DNA of 64,000 bases from Oscillospiraceae bacterium (GCA_024684395.1 JAIKWY010000044.1:99044-163043); one strand, 5' to 3'. Shown: positions 48,449 to 58,672, counted from the stretch's first letter. Translations and numbers: made by a program. The notes: generated from the letters alone by a model not told the origin.

Positions 48449-48477
48449 TTGTATTCCGGACTGATTTATGTTATAAT
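48449..48477 (+). promoter_or_regulatory. SigA-type promoter for ung
   Basis: TTGTAT-N17-TATAAT. Confidence 0.7.
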
Positions 48478-48513
48478 AATTGTGTATGCAAAAAAATCAG
48501 ACGGAGGTGCGCT

Positions 48514-49185
48514 GTGGTCAATATCGGAAATGAATGGGATGTCCTGCTGGCAGAGGAATTCCAGAAGCCCTATTATCTGCAACTGCGGGAATTTCTCAAA
48601 CAGGAGTACAGCACCGGCATCGTGTATCCGCCGAGCCAGGACATTTTCAATGCGCTGCGCTATACGACCTACAGCGATGTGCGCTGCGTCATCCTCGGAC
48701 AGGATCCCTACCACGGACCGGGACAGGCGCACGGGCTGGCATTTTCCGTCAGAAAGGGCGTACAGCCGCCGCCTTCGCTGCTGAACATCTACAAGGAGAT
48801 CGCCAGCGACCTTGGCATCCAGAACGATCCCCGCTCCGGCGAGCTCATCCCCTGGACAAAGCAGGGCGTGCTGCTCCTCAACACGGTGCTGACCGTGCGG
48901 GACGGGCAGGCGGCAAGCCACCGGAACAAGGGATGGGAGACGTTTACGGATCATATCATCCGGCTGCTGAATGTGCGGGAGGATCCGATCGTGTTTTTGC
49001 TGTGGGGGGCACCTGCCGGGAAAAAGGCGGAGTTCATCACGAATCCCTGCCATCTGGTGCTGCGGTGTGCGCATCCGAGCCCGCTGTCGGCGACGAAGGG
49101 GTTCTTCGGGTGCAGGCATTTTTCACAGACCAATGCATTTCTGAAAGCGCATGGCTTTGCGGAGATCGACTGGTCGATCAAATAA
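48514..49185 (+). CDS. ung: Uracil-DNA glycosylase (GTG start)
   Basis: VRCVILGQDPYHGPGQAHGLAFSV, VFLLWGAPAGKKA, AHPSPLSATKGFFGCRHFSQTN; RBS ggagg before GTG. Confidence 0.95.
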   Translation: MVNIGNEWDVLLAEEFQKPYYLQLREFLKQEYSTGIVYPPSQDIFNALRYTTYSDVRCVILGQDPYHGPGQAHGLAFSVRKGVQPPPSLLNIYKEIASDLGIQNDPRSGELIPWTKQGVLLLNTVLTVRDGQAASHRNKGWETFTDHIIRLLNVREDPIVFLLWGAPAGKKAEFITNPCHLVLRCAHPSPLSATKGFFGCRHFSQTNAFLKAHGFAEIDWSIK

Positions 49186-49189
49186 GGGG

Positions 49190-49305
49190 TTTCCCCCTCC
49201 GCCGCTGTTCGGCGGCACCTCCCCCATAGGGGGAGGATGATAGGGGTGCTGCGCACCCTCAACCCGCTTGTGGGGCGGAGCCCCACACCCCATCTAAGTT
49301 ATAAG
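49190..49305. repeat. Family 2 GC-rich palindromic element
   Basis: ccctccGCCGCtgttcGGCGGCacctcccccatagggggagg; GGGGTGC-tgc-GCACCC; GTGGGGC-gga-GCCCCAC. Confidence 0.7.
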
Positions 49306-49314
49306 GAGACATGT

Positions 49315-50166
49315 ATGGAACAGACAAGACCTATCTATTCATTTGAAGTATTCCCGCCGAAGCCGACTACGCCGGTCGAGGCGGTCACGAGCGCCTTTGC
49401 GGAGCTTTCGGCGCTGAGACCGGACTTCATCAGCGTGACCTATGGCGCCGGCGGCGGTCTGAACGGCGGTCGGCTCACCTGTGAGCTGGCAGCACGGCTG
49501 AAAAATGAGTTCGGCATCAAGCCGGTGGCGCATCTGCCCTGTATTTCCTACACCAAGGAGGAGATCTCCTCGGTGCTGGAGGATTTCAAGGCGCATGGCA
49601 TCACCGACATTCTGGCGCTGCGGGGGGACAAGAACCCGGACATGCCGGCGAAGGATGATTTTCACTATGCTTCGGAGCTGATCGACTTCATCCGGCAGAA
49701 GGAGGACTTCAAGCTCTATGCGGCGTGCTATCCGGAGACGCATCCGGAGGCGAGAACGGCGGCGGACGACCTGCGGCACCTCAAAGAGAAGGTGGACAAG
49801 GGCGCTACGCATCTCATTTCACAGCTGTTCTTCGACAACAACAGCTTCTATGATTTCCGGGAGAAGTGTGATATCATCGGCATCAACGTGCCGATCGAGG
49901 CGGGTATCATGCCGGTGGTCAATGCGGCGCAGATCCAGCGGATGGTGAGCCTTTGCGGCGCTTCGCTGCCGCGGAAATTCACCGTGATGATGCAGCGCTT
50001 CGGGCACAGCCCGGAGGCGATGCGGGATGCGGGCATTGCCTATGCCATCGACCAGATCGTGGATCTGGCGGCAAACGGCGTGGACGGCATCCATCTGTAT
50101 ACCATGAACAATCCGCTTGTGGCACGGCGCATCACCGAAGCCGTTTCCGGGATCCTGGGCAGATGA
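49315..50166 (+). CDS. metF: Methylenetetrahydrofolate reductase
   Basis: YSFEVFPPKPTTPVEAV, FISVTYGAGGG, DILALRGDKNPD, ATHLISQLFFDN, HLYTMNNPLVARRI. Confidence 0.93.
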   Translation: MEQTRPIYSFEVFPPKPTTPVEAVTSAFAELSALRPDFISVTYGAGGGLNGGRLTCELAARLKNEFGIKPVAHLPCISYTKEEISSVLEDFKAHGITDILALRGDKNPDMPAKDDFHYASELIDFIRQKEDFKLYAACYPETHPEARTAADDLRHLKEKVDKGATHLISQLFFDNNSFYDFREKCDIIGINVPIEAGIMPVVNAAQIQRMVSLCGASLPRKFTVMMQRFGHSPEAMRDAGIAYAIDQIVDLAANGVDGIHLYTMNNPLVARRITEAVSGILGR

Positions 50167-50831
50167 TCCGGCTCACGGAAGTCGATCTGCCGCAGGCATA
50201 CCGCTACATGGGGATGCATACCGAGCCGGATGAGCGGATGCAGCAGCTGGCTGTCATCTGCGAAAAGCGGCTGTTATCGCTTGTTTCGCCGAGGTACATA
50301 CACCTTGTCTGTCCGATCCGGCAGACGGAGGGCGGTGTCCTCTGCGAGGGGACGACGCTTTTGCTCACGGGGCAGGACATTGCTGCGCATTTAGAGGGGT
50401 GTGACCGGGCGGTCATCCTCTGTGCGACGCTTTCTGCCGGGGCAGAGGCTGCCATCCGGCAGGCGGGGGCTTCGGATGTCTTAGCGGGTATGATGACCGA
50501 TGCGATGGCGAGCGCTCTGACGGAGCAGCTCTGCGATGCGGCGGAGCAGGAGATCCTTGCGGGACTGCCGGAGACGCATCCGACATGGCGGTTTTCCCCG
50601 GGGTACGGCGATCTGCCGCTGACGGTACAGGGCGACCTCCTGCGGACGGTCAATGCGGAAAAGCGCCTTGGCGTGACCCTCAGCGAGAGCGGTATGCTCA
50701 TCCCATCCAAGACCGTGACGGCTGTTATCGGGCTGTCTTCACAGCCGGTGCAGAAAGGCAAGCGGGGCTGTGCGGTCTGCAACATGAACAAATCCTGTCC
50801 CTATCGTGCGAAAGGAGTACACTGCGCATGA
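50163..50831 (+). CDS. Stand-alone B12-dependent methionine synthase activation domain protein
   Basis: RFSPGYGDLPLTVQGDLLRTVNAEKRLGVTLSESGMLIPSKTVTAVIGLS; ATGA overlaps on both sides (metF and metH). Confidence 0.88.
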   Translation: MIRLTEVDLPQAYRYMGMHTEPDERMQQLAVICEKRLLSLVSPRYIHLVCPIRQTEGGVLCEGTTLLLTGQDIAAHLEGCDRAVILCATLSAGAEAAIRQAGASDVLAGMMTDAMASALTEQLCDAAEQEILAGLPETHPTWRFSPGYGDLPLTVQGDLLRTVNAEKRLGVTLSESGMLIPSKTVTAVIGLSSQPVQKGKRGCAVCNMNKSCPYRAKGVHCA

Positions 50832-53179
50832 CAGAGCTTTTGAAAAATCACCCTTTTCTCTTCCTGGACGGCGGCATGGGTACCATGCTGCAGGCGGAGG
50901 GGCTGCTGCTCGGCGGCGTGCCGGAGCTGTGGAACCTCGAACGCCCGGAGACCATCACGGCGGTGCATCGTGCCTATGCAGAGGCGGGGTCGCATGTCGT
51001 GTATGCCAATACCTTCGGCTGTAATCGTCTGAAAATGGCGAGAACAGGGCATACGGTCGGGGAACTCATCCCGGCTGCTATCCGGAATGCGAGAGCATCC
51101 GGGGCGGAATATGTGGCGCTCGACATCGGTCCCATCGGGCAGATGCTGGAGCCGACGGGCATCCTGAAATTTGAGGAAGCCTATGACATCTACCGGGAGG
51201 AGATCGAAGCCGGAAAGGACGCCGATCTCATTGTCTTTGAGACCATGAGCGACCTGCTCGAAGTGCGGGCGGGCGTACTGGCGGCGAAGGAGCACGGCAA
51301 CGGCAAGCCCATTTTTGTCACCATGAGCTTTGAGGAGAACGGGCGTACCTTCACCGGATGCAGCGTGGCAGCGATGGGTCTGACGCTCGAAGGACTGGGC
51401 GTGGATGCCATCGGCGTGAACTGCTCGCTCGGTCCGGAGGAGCTTGTCCCCATCGTGGAGGAGCTCTGCAAATGGACGACTTTGCCGGTCATCGTCAAGC
51501 CGAATGCGGGTCTGCCGGATCCGGTGACGAATACCTACAACTTCACGCCGGAGCGCTTCGGCGAATGCATGAAGCGCTTTGTGGAGATGGGGGCGGTCAT
51601 TTTCGGCGGGTGCTGCGGCACGACGCCGGCGCATATCCGTGCCATGACGGAGACGGTCTCCGCCATGCAGCCGGTGGAGCGGCACCCGGAGATCCCGTCG
51701 GCGGTCTGCACGGCGAACAAGGTCGTGCCCATCACGGAGCCGCGCATCATCGGCGAGCGCATCAATCCGACCGGCAAGAAGCGCTTCAAGCAGGCGCTCA
51801 TCGAACATGATATTGACTACATCCTCGGGCAGGCGATCCAGCAGATCGACGCAGGTGCGGACATCTTAGACGTGAATGTCGGGCTGCCGGAGATCGACGA
51901 GACCGAGATGATGATACTCGCTGTCAAGGCGATACAGGGCATCACGGACACGCCGTTGCAGCTCGATACGACCGATCCGCAGGCATTGGAGGCGGGGCTG
52001 CGCATCTACAACGGCAAGCCCATCGTCAATTCCGTCAACGGCGAGGAGGAGTCGCTCAACACCGTGCTCCCGCTCGTCAAGAAATACGGCGCTGCGGTGG
52101 TCGGGCTGACGCTCGACAAGAACGGTATCCCGAAAACGGAGGAGGGGCGCTTTGCCATTGCGGAGCGCATCCTGGATCGGGCGCTGGCGCTCGGCATCCG
52201 GCGGGAGGATGTGTTCATCGACTGTCTGACGCTGACGGCTTCGGCGGAGCAGGAGGGTGTGATGCAGACGCTCCATGCGCTGCACCGTGTCCGCTATGAA
52301 CTCGGGCTGCATACGGTGCTCGGTGTATCGAACATCAGCTTCGGATTGCCGAACCGGGAGCTCGTCAACCGGAATTTCCTGACGATGGCGCTGTATGCGG
52401 GGCTTTCTCTGCCCATCATCAACCCGAACATCGACAGCATGACGGCTGCGGTGCGTACATATAAATTACTGGCGAACATCGACAGGAATGCGGTCGATTT
52501 CATTGCACATTACGGCGCGGAGACGGCGCCTGCACCCAAGGCGGCGCAGGGCAGCAGCATGACGCTCGAAGCGGCGATCTCGGCGGGACTGAAGTCCGAG
52601 GCGGGGTCGCTCACCAAGGAGATGCTCGGCACCTCCGATGCCATGACCATCGTCAATGACCAGCTCATACCGGCACTCGACAAGGCGGGTGCACAGTTTG
52701 AGCAGGGGAAGATCTTCCTCCCGCAGCTCATTTCGGCGGCATCGGCGGCGCAGTCGGCGTTTGAGGTCATCAAGGAGCATCTTTCTGCGACGAGCAGCGA
52801 GAGCGTTGACCGGGGGACGATCGTCCTGGCGACGGTGAAGGGCGATATTCATGACATTGGCAAGAATATCGTCAAGATCCTGCTCGAAAATTACGGCTAC
52901 CGGGTCATTGATCTTGGCAAGGATGTGCCGTATGAGGATGTGGCGGATGCAACGGAGAAATACCATGCGCCGCTGGTGGGTCTGTCGGCGCTGATGACGA
53001 CAACGCTCCCCTCGATGGAGGGCACCATCAAGCTCCTGCGGGAGCGCTGTCCGTGGTGTCAGACCGTGGTCGGCGGGGCTGTGCTGACGCCGGATTATGC
53101 CGAGCATATCGGGGCGGATTTCTATGCCAAGGATGCCAAGGAGACTGTGGACATCGCAAAGCAGGTGTTCGGGAATTGA
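50828..53179 (+). CDS. metH: Cobalamin-dependent methionine synthase lacking the C-terminal activation domain
   Basis: FLFLDGGMGTMLQAEGL, GGCCGTTPAHIRAM zinc site, pterin-binding IIGERINPTGKKRFKQAL, B12 motif TVKGDIHDIGKNIVKILLENYGYRVIDLGKDV. Confidence 0.95.
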   Translation: MTELLKNHPFLFLDGGMGTMLQAEGLLLGGVPELWNLERPETITAVHRAYAEAGSHVVYANTFGCNRLKMARTGHTVGELIPAAIRNARASGAEYVALDIGPIGQMLEPTGILKFEEAYDIYREEIEAGKDADLIVFETMSDLLEVRAGVLAAKEHGNGKPIFVTMSFEENGRTFTGCSVAAMGLTLEGLGVDAIGVNCSLGPEELVPIVEELCKWTTLPVIVKPNAGLPDPVTNTYNFTPERFGECMKRFVEMGAVIFGGCCGTTPAHIRAMTETVSAMQPVERHPEIPSAVCTANKVVPITEPRIIGERINPTGKKRFKQALIEHDIDYILGQAIQQIDAGADILDVNVGLPEIDETEMMILAVKAIQGITDTPLQLDTTDPQALEAGLRIYNGKPIVNSVNGEEESLNTVLPLVKKYGAAVVGLTLDKNGIPKTEEGRFAIAERILDRALALGIRREDVFIDCLTLTASAEQEGVMQTLHALHRVRYELGLHTVLGVSNISFGLPNRELVNRNFLTMALYAGLSLPIINPNIDSMTAAVRTYKLLANIDRNAVDFIAHYGAETAPAPKAAQGSSMTLEAAISAGLKSEAGSLTKEMLGTSDAMTIVNDQLIPALDKAGAQFEQGKIFLPQLISAASAAQSAFEVIKEHLSATSSESVDRGTIVLATVKGDIHDIGKNIVKILLENYGYRVIDLGKDVPYEDVADATEKYHAPLVGLSALMTTTLPSMEGTIKLLRERCPWCQTVVGGAVLTPDYAEHIGADFYAKDAKETVDIAKQVFGN

Positions 53180-53493
53180 GCTGGCGCAGGAAGGAAAGAC
53201 GGGTCGCCGACTGTCTGTATGGGACAGATGCCGGTGACATCGCAGAGGCGGTGCGGCTTTTGGAGCGGTGCGGGTTCTGCATCCGGAAGGAGAGCCGGCA
53301 GGAGGGCTATGACCTCTACGGCACCTGGACGGCGGAGGGATTCGGGGCGCTTTGCGAGATAGCGGAGGGCTCGGAGCGTTCGCTGGCGGAGGTGCTGGCT
53401 GTGATGGTGCCGCCTTTTGAAGGGGCGGCGGTCAAGAGTCGTGTGTGCTTTGGTAAAAATGGCGGGGTAAGTATTTACCTTGACCGGAGGTAA
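53176..53493 (+). CDS. Hypothetical protein coupled to metH (TTG start)
   Basis: In-frame TTG overlapping the metH stop (TTGA); ~105 aa MSWRRKERRVADCLYGTDAGDIAEAVRLLERCGF... Confidence 0.55.
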   Translation: MSWRRKERRVADCLYGTDAGDIAEAVRLLERCGFCIRKESRQEGYDLYGTWTAEGFGALCEIAEGSERSLAEVLAVMVPPFEGAAVKSRVCFGKNGGVSIYLDRR

Positions 53494-53496
53494 GGG

Positions 53497-53590
53497 ATTT
53501 CGCCTTCTGCGGACGGCGACCAGAGGGCTTTGCCCTCTGGACTCCCACAAGCTTTTTTTACGAAAAAAAAGCTTGAGCAAAAAAACGAGA
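53497..53590 (-). repeat. Composite palindromic element, copy R1e (family 1, reverse)
   Basis: C, CCAGAGGGC-ttt-GCCCTCTGG, CAAGCTTTTTTT-acga-AAAAAAAGCTTG. Confidence 0.88.
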
Positions 53591-53620
53591 TAGGGTTTTA
53601 TCATTAGGTAGAATAGAAGA

Positions 53621-55804
53621 ATGGAGAGATGTATGAAAAAACTACGCTATGCAGCCCTGTGCTTGTGTGCCGTTATGACAGCGGGTCTGGCAGGGTGCGG
53701 CGATGCTTCACCGCCGGACTACGCCTGGAGCAATGTTGCCATCGGCGGCGGCGGGTATGTCACCGGCATGGTCTACAGCGAGGCGGAGGAGAACCTCATC
53801 TACGCCCGCACGGACATCGGCGGTGCGTACCGCTGGGACGAAAGTCAACAGCGCTGGTCAGCGCTGACCGATCACCTCGGCGGGGATGCCTGGAACCTCA
53901 TCGGCATCGAGAGCATTGCACCCGATCCGGTGGACGCAAACCGGGTCTATGCGCTTTGCGGCACGTATATGGGCAGCAAGGGTGCTGTGCTTTCCTCCGA
54001 GGACTACGGCAACACCTGGGTACAGGTGGATATGCCCTTCGACTGCGGCGCCAATAACTATGGGCGTGGCGTCGGGGAGCGCATGGCTGTGGATCCGAAG
54101 AACAATGCCCATGTCTGGACGGGCACCCGCAATGCGGGACTCTGGAAGTCGGAGGACTACGGCAAGACATGGAACGAGGTGGTTTCCTTCCCGGCGAAGG
54201 GCGATTACCGGCAGGAAAATACGGCTGTCGGCGTTATGTGGGTGCAGTTTGATCCGGTGAGCGGCGATGTGTATGCAGGCGTGGCGAACACGGACGGGAA
54301 TTGCATCTACCGCTCCTCCGATGACGGCGCAAGCTGGGAGGCGCTGCCGCAAAATCTGGCGGGGATGTTCCCGCTTCATGCGGATTTTTCGGCGGACGGG
54401 ACGCTGTATCTTGCCTATGCAGACAATACGGGGCCGAATGCGGATCATGCGGACGGGGCTGTCTGCAAATATGACGGCGTGTCCTTCACCGACATCACGC
54501 CGCCGAAGAATGACGGCAGATACGGCGGGTTCAGCGGCATCTCCGTGGATGCGAACGACCCGGACACGGTCGTTGTCAGCACGATGTTCTACTGGTCAGA
54601 TCCGGGCGATAATATCTATCGTACCACGGACGGCGGGGAGAGCTGGACGGGGATGTTCAACGAGAAGACCGGCGAGAAGCATTATCATATGGATGTAGCC
54701 GAAGCGGACTGGCTCACCTGGGGACGGGACGAGGCCAAGCTCGGGTGGTGGATCACGGATGTGAGCATCGACCCGTTCCACTCCGACCGGGTGATGTACG
54801 GCACGGGGGCGACCATCTATCGCACGGAAAATATGACAGCGCTGGATACGGGCGGCGATGTGACCGTTTCATTTGCAGCGCAGGGGCTCGAGGAAACGGC
54901 GGTCTATGAGATGCTGTCGCCTGCCTACGAGGACGGCGAGCCGCAGCTTTACTCCATCATGGGCGATCTGACGGGGTTTGCACACATGGATGTGACGCAG
55001 CGCCCGGACGATGCGCATTTTATGGGCAGCGCCTCGGGCGGGAATGCGACGGATCTCGATGCGGCGTATGAGAATGCCAATGTGGCGGTGTATGCCATTC
55101 AGGACAGGCGCAACCCGCTCTGGATGACCACAGACGGCGGTACCAGCTGGCAGGCGGTCGAAAACCCTCCCGAAAAGGTCGAGGGCGGCAAGGTCTGCGT
55201 CAATGCGGACGGCACCTGCTTCCTCTGGACGCCTGCCGGGACGGGGAGCTCCAACATCTACAAATACAGCATCCCTGACAACAAGTGGTACTACACACAG
55301 GGGCTCGGCTACGGGGCTTCTGTGGCGGCGGACAGGGTGGATCCGAAGCTGTTCTATGCGGTCTACAACGGGACGTTCTGCGTCTCGGAGGATGCGGGCG
55401 TGAGCTTCCATCCGACCGGGCAGCTGACGCCGGATCACTGCACGATACAAGCGGTGGTCGGCAAGGCGGGGAGCGTCTGGCTCAACAGCGGTTCCTCTGT
55501 CATGTACTCCGAGGACAGGGGACAGAGCTTTACGAACATACAGGATGTCAGCTTCACGGCGATCGGCTTCGGGGCGCCCAAAAAGGCGGGCGGCTATCCG
55601 ACAGTGTATGCCATGGGCGAAGCCGGTCAGGGCAAGGGCATCTACCGTTCGACCGACAAGGGGAAGACCTGGGTGCGGCTGAACGATGAACAGCATCTGT
55701 TCGGGCATCTGAACGATGCCATCGCCGGGGACAGCAAGGTCTTCGGGCGTGTCTATTTTGCCACCAACGGGCGTGGTATTGTAATGGGTGATCAAATACA
55801 GTGA
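53621..55804 (+). CDS. GH74-like xyloglucanase / BNR-repeat lipoprotein
   Basis: Lipobox AVMTAGLAGCG; AIGGGGYVTGMVYSEAEENLIYARTDIGGAYRWDE; multiple Asp-box-like S.DxGxTW motifs. Confidence 0.85.
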   Translation: MERCMKKLRYAALCLCAVMTAGLAGCGDASPPDYAWSNVAIGGGGYVTGMVYSEAEENLIYARTDIGGAYRWDESQQRWSALTDHLGGDAWNLIGIESIAPDPVDANRVYALCGTYMGSKGAVLSSEDYGNTWVQVDMPFDCGANNYGRGVGERMAVDPKNNAHVWTGTRNAGLWKSEDYGKTWNEVVSFPAKGDYRQENTAVGVMWVQFDPVSGDVYAGVANTDGNCIYRSSDDGASWEALPQNLAGMFPLHADFSADGTLYLAYADNTGPNADHADGAVCKYDGVSFTDITPPKNDGRYGGFSGISVDANDPDTVVVSTMFYWSDPGDNIYRTTDGGESWTGMFNEKTGEKHYHMDVAEADWLTWGRDEAKLGWWITDVSIDPFHSDRVMYGTGATIYRTENMTALDTGGDVTVSFAAQGLEETAVYEMLSPAYEDGEPQLYSIMGDLTGFAHMDVTQRPDDAHFMGSASGGNATDLDAAYENANVAVYAIQDRRNPLWMTTDGGTSWQAVENPPEKVEGGKVCVNADGTCFLWTPAGTGSSNIYKYSIPDNKWYYTQGLGYGASVAADRVDPKLFYAVYNGTFCVSEDAGVSFHPTGQLTPDHCTIQAVVGKAGSVWLNSGSSVMYSEDRGQSFTNIQDVSFTAIGFGAPKKAGGYPTVYAMGEAGQGKGIYRSTDKGKTWVRLNDEQHLFGHLNDAIAGDSKVFGRVYFATNGRGIVMGDQIQ

Positions 55805-56595
55805 AACAAAAACGGAAAATCGCATTCGGCAGGATCTTTGTCTTTCTCGTTCTGCCGGTCTTGCTTATCATCTGCGCTATTTTTGCGGTGCGGATGAAGC
55901 TGATCTATGACGGAAAGATCGTTGCCAATGTCCCTGATCCGGAGAAATATCCGGTCTGCGGGGTGGATGTTTCCCGGTATCAGGGGAATATCGACTGGGA
56001 TGTGCTCGCTTCCCAGAATGTGACATTTGCCTTCATCAAGGCAACAGAGGGAAGCTCCCACCGGGATCCGTGCTTTGCCTATAACTGGCAGGAGGCACGT
56101 CGGAACGGGGTCTATGCGGGGGCATATCACTTCTTCAGCTATGAATCGAGCGGCACGACGCAGGCGCAGAACTTCATCGAGACAGTCGGCAACGAGGAGG
56201 GGACGCTCCCGCCGGTGGTCGATCTCGAATTTTACGGCGATTACTATGCCGAGCCCGCTTCCAAGCAGGAGACACGCAAGATCCTTGACGAGCTCCTCGA
56301 TACGCTCGAACAGCATTACGGCTGCAAGCCCATCATCTACACCACGGCGAGGGCGTATTACAGCTATATCCTCGGCGGGGATTACGGGCAGTATCCGCTC
56401 TGGATGCGGGACACGAATATGAAGCCCATCGTCAAGTGGAAATTCTGGCAGTATTCCGATCAGGGACAGCTTGAGGGCTATGACGGGGTGCAGTCGGACA
56501 GTCTGGAGAAATATATCGACCTGAATGTCTACAACGGCAGCTATGAGAAATTCCTGACGGACTTTGCGCTGCCGCCGAAGGAGGAGCAGGAATGA
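55801..56595 (+). CDS. Membrane-anchored GH25 lysozyme (GTG start)
   Basis: N-terminal TM; CGVDVSRYQGNIDWDVLASQNVTFAFIKATEGSSHRDP, AGAYHFFSY, PPVVDLEFYG. Confidence 0.9.
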   Translation: MKQKRKIAFGRIFVFLVLPVLLIICAIFAVRMKLIYDGKIVANVPDPEKYPVCGVDVSRYQGNIDWDVLASQNVTFAFIKATEGSSHRDPCFAYNWQEARRNGVYAGAYHFFSYESSGTTQAQNFIETVGNEEGTLPPVVDLEFYGDYYAEPASKQETRKILDELLDTLEQHYGCKPIIYTTARAYYSYILGGDYGQYPLWMRDTNMKPIVKWKFWQYSDQGQLEGYDGVQSDSLEKYIDLNVYNGSYEKFLTDFALPPKEEQE

Positions 56596-57548
56596 TGCCG
56601 TTTCTGCTGCAAGCCCCCTGCAAGGACTATGTCTGGGGCGGGGAGCGGCTGCGGGCATTCGGGAAGGTCTCCTCGGCGGATCGGATCGCCGAGAGCTGGG
56701 AGCTTTCGTGCCATCCGGACGGGGAGAGCATCATCGCATCGGGGGAGTGCAAAGGTATGACGCTCCCGGCATTCCTGCGGGAGCATCCGGAGGCGCTGGG
56801 CGAAAACTGCCGGCGGTTCGACCGGTTCCCGGTGCTGGTCAAGCTCATTGATGCGCAGGATGATCTTTCCGTGCAGGTACATCCGGACGATGCCTATGCA
56901 AGGGCGCATGGCGAAGATCTGGGCAAGACGGAGCTCTGGTATGTCATTGATGCGGCGCCGGGGGCAGAGATCCTCTACGGCGTGAAACGGGCGATGACGC
57001 AGGAGGAACTCCGGGAGAGCATCGAACAGCAGACGATCCTTGACAAGCTGCGGCATGTGCCGGTGAAGGCGGGGGATGTGTACTTTATCCCGGCGGGGAC
57101 GATCCATGCCATCGGCAGGGGGTGTCTCATAGCGGAGGTGCAGCAAAATTCCAACACGACCTACCGGGTATATGACTACGGTCGGGGGCGGGAGCTGCAC
57201 ATTGCACAGGCGCTCGATGTGGCAAGGCTCACGCCGAACCGGAACCGGAAGACGGCGCAGGGAGCGATCCCGTTCACCAAAAACCATGTGCATGATCTGG
57301 GGCGCTGTTCCTACTTTTCCACACAGGTGTTTCAAATTGTGGAAAGGATGGCGCTGTGTCACGGTGAAGCGAGCCGGGGCTGGACATTTACGCACTGGCT
57401 GTGTCTGGATGGTCATGGTGTGCTGCATCATGACGAGGGCGACCTTGTATTTCAGAAGGGGGACAGCATATTTGTGCCCGCCGATGCTCCTTGCAAGGAG
57501 ATCGAGGGGGACTGCACGATGCTGAACACCATTGTGGAACCTAAGTAA
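56592..57548 (+). CDS. manA: Mannose-6-phosphate isomerase, class I
   Basis: KDYVWGGERL, VQVHPDDAYA, GKTELWYVI, VYFIPAGTIHAIG, YDYGR. Confidence 0.92.
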   Translation: MMPFLLQAPCKDYVWGGERLRAFGKVSSADRIAESWELSCHPDGESIIASGECKGMTLPAFLREHPEALGENCRRFDRFPVLVKLIDAQDDLSVQVHPDDAYARAHGEDLGKTELWYVIDAAPGAEILYGVKRAMTQEELRESIEQQTILDKLRHVPVKAGDVYFIPAGTIHAIGRGCLIAEVQQNSNTTYRVYDYGRGRELHIAQALDVARLTPNRNRKTAQGAIPFTKNHVHDLGRCSYFSTQVFQIVERMALCHGEASRGWTFTHWLCLDGHGVLHHDEGDLVFQKGDSIFVPADAPCKEIEGDCTMLNTIVEPK

Positions 57549-57632
57549 AAATCTGCGCAGATGCGCGGTTTTATAAGAGACTTACCCGGAATCTTCCGAG
57601 GAAGTCAAATGCAAAAACAGGAGGAAATGAGT

Positions 57633-58592
57633 ATGAAGTACTACATTGGCATTGATCTGGGCGGCACGAACATCGTGGCTGCTGTGGTGGATGAGGAATA
57701 CAAGATCCTCACCAAGGCAAGCACCAAGACCAACCGTCCCCGTCCGGCAGAGGCGATCGCAGACGATATGGCGGCTATGGCGATCAAGGCTGTCAAGGAC
57801 GCAGGTCTGACGATGGATGACATCGAGTGGGTCGGCGTCGGCACACCCGGCATCGCCAACAGCGAGACGGGTATCATCGAGTTTTCCAACAACCTCGGCT
57901 TTGAGAATACGCCTATGGCAGATCTCATCCGCAAGCACATCGACAAGCCCATCTACATCGAGAACGATGCCAATGCGGCAGCGTATGGCGAGTATGTAGC
58001 CGGTGCGGCTAAGGGCGCAAAGAATGCAGTCTGCATCACGCTTGGCACGGGCGTCGGCGGCGGTATCATCATCGACGGCAAGATCTATGCGGGCTCCAAC
58101 TTCGGCGGCGCTGAGATCGGTCACACGGTCATCGGGCTGGACGGTCCGCAGTGCTCCTGCGGCAGAAAGGGCTGCTTTGAGGTATATTCCTCTGCGACAG
58201 GTCTCATCCGCATGACCAAGGAGAAGATGGACGCTGTGCCGGATTCCGTTATGCACAAGATCACCGAGGAGCGCAGCGGCAAGGTATCCGCACGCACGGC
58301 GTTCGATGCGATGCGTCAGGGCGATGCGGCTGCCAAGGAGGTCGTGGACTTCTACATCAAGGCGCTGGCTGCCGGTATCACCAATACCATCAACATTTTC
58401 CAGCCGGATGTGCTCTGCGTGGGCGGCGGCGTCTGCAACGAGGGCGATGCACTGCTCCTGCCGATGAAGGCGCTCGTGGAGCAGGAGGTCTATACCCGCA
58501 ATTCCCCGAAGAATACCAAGATCGTCATTGCAGAGCTCGGCAATGATGCCGGTCTGATCGGTGCGGCGTTTTTGGGCGCAGCTTCTAAGTGA
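57633..58592 (+). CDS. glk: ROK-family glucokinase
   Basis: YYIGIDLGGTNIVAAVVDE, GVGTPG, ENDANAAAYGE, TLGTGVGGGIIIDGK, zinc motif CSCGRKGCFE. Confidence 0.93.
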   Translation: MKYYIGIDLGGTNIVAAVVDEEYKILTKASTKTNRPRPAEAIADDMAAMAIKAVKDAGLTMDDIEWVGVGTPGIANSETGIIEFSNNLGFENTPMADLIRKHIDKPIYIENDANAAAYGEYVAGAAKGAKNAVCITLGTGVGGGIIIDGKIYAGSNFGGAEIGHTVIGLDGPQCSCGRKGCFEVYSSATGLIRMTKEKMDAVPDSVMHKITEERSGKVSARTAFDAMRQGDAAAKEVVDFYIKALAAGITNTINIFQPDVLCVGGGVCNEGDALLLPMKALVEQEVYTRNSPKNTKIVIAELGNDAGLIGAAFLGAASK

Positions 58593-58599
58593 TGCGTTA

Positions 58600-58672
58600 G
58601 GAGGGGGCTACTCGCCCCCTCCTAAAACCTCCCCTCGGCAGGACTATGCAGCCCTGCACCCGCAGGTTTAGC
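58600..58672 (+). repeat. Family 2 palindromic element, forward copy
   Basis: ggagggggctactcgccccctcc... cctcccctcggcaggactatgcagccctgcacccgc; inverted counterpart at 61765-61815. Confidence 0.65.

Noticed and set aside
49185-49315. SAM or cobalamin riboswitch before metF
   Set aside because: The gap is occupied by a family 2 palindromic repeat; no recognisable riboswitch core (e.g. B12-box or SAM-I core) was seen.
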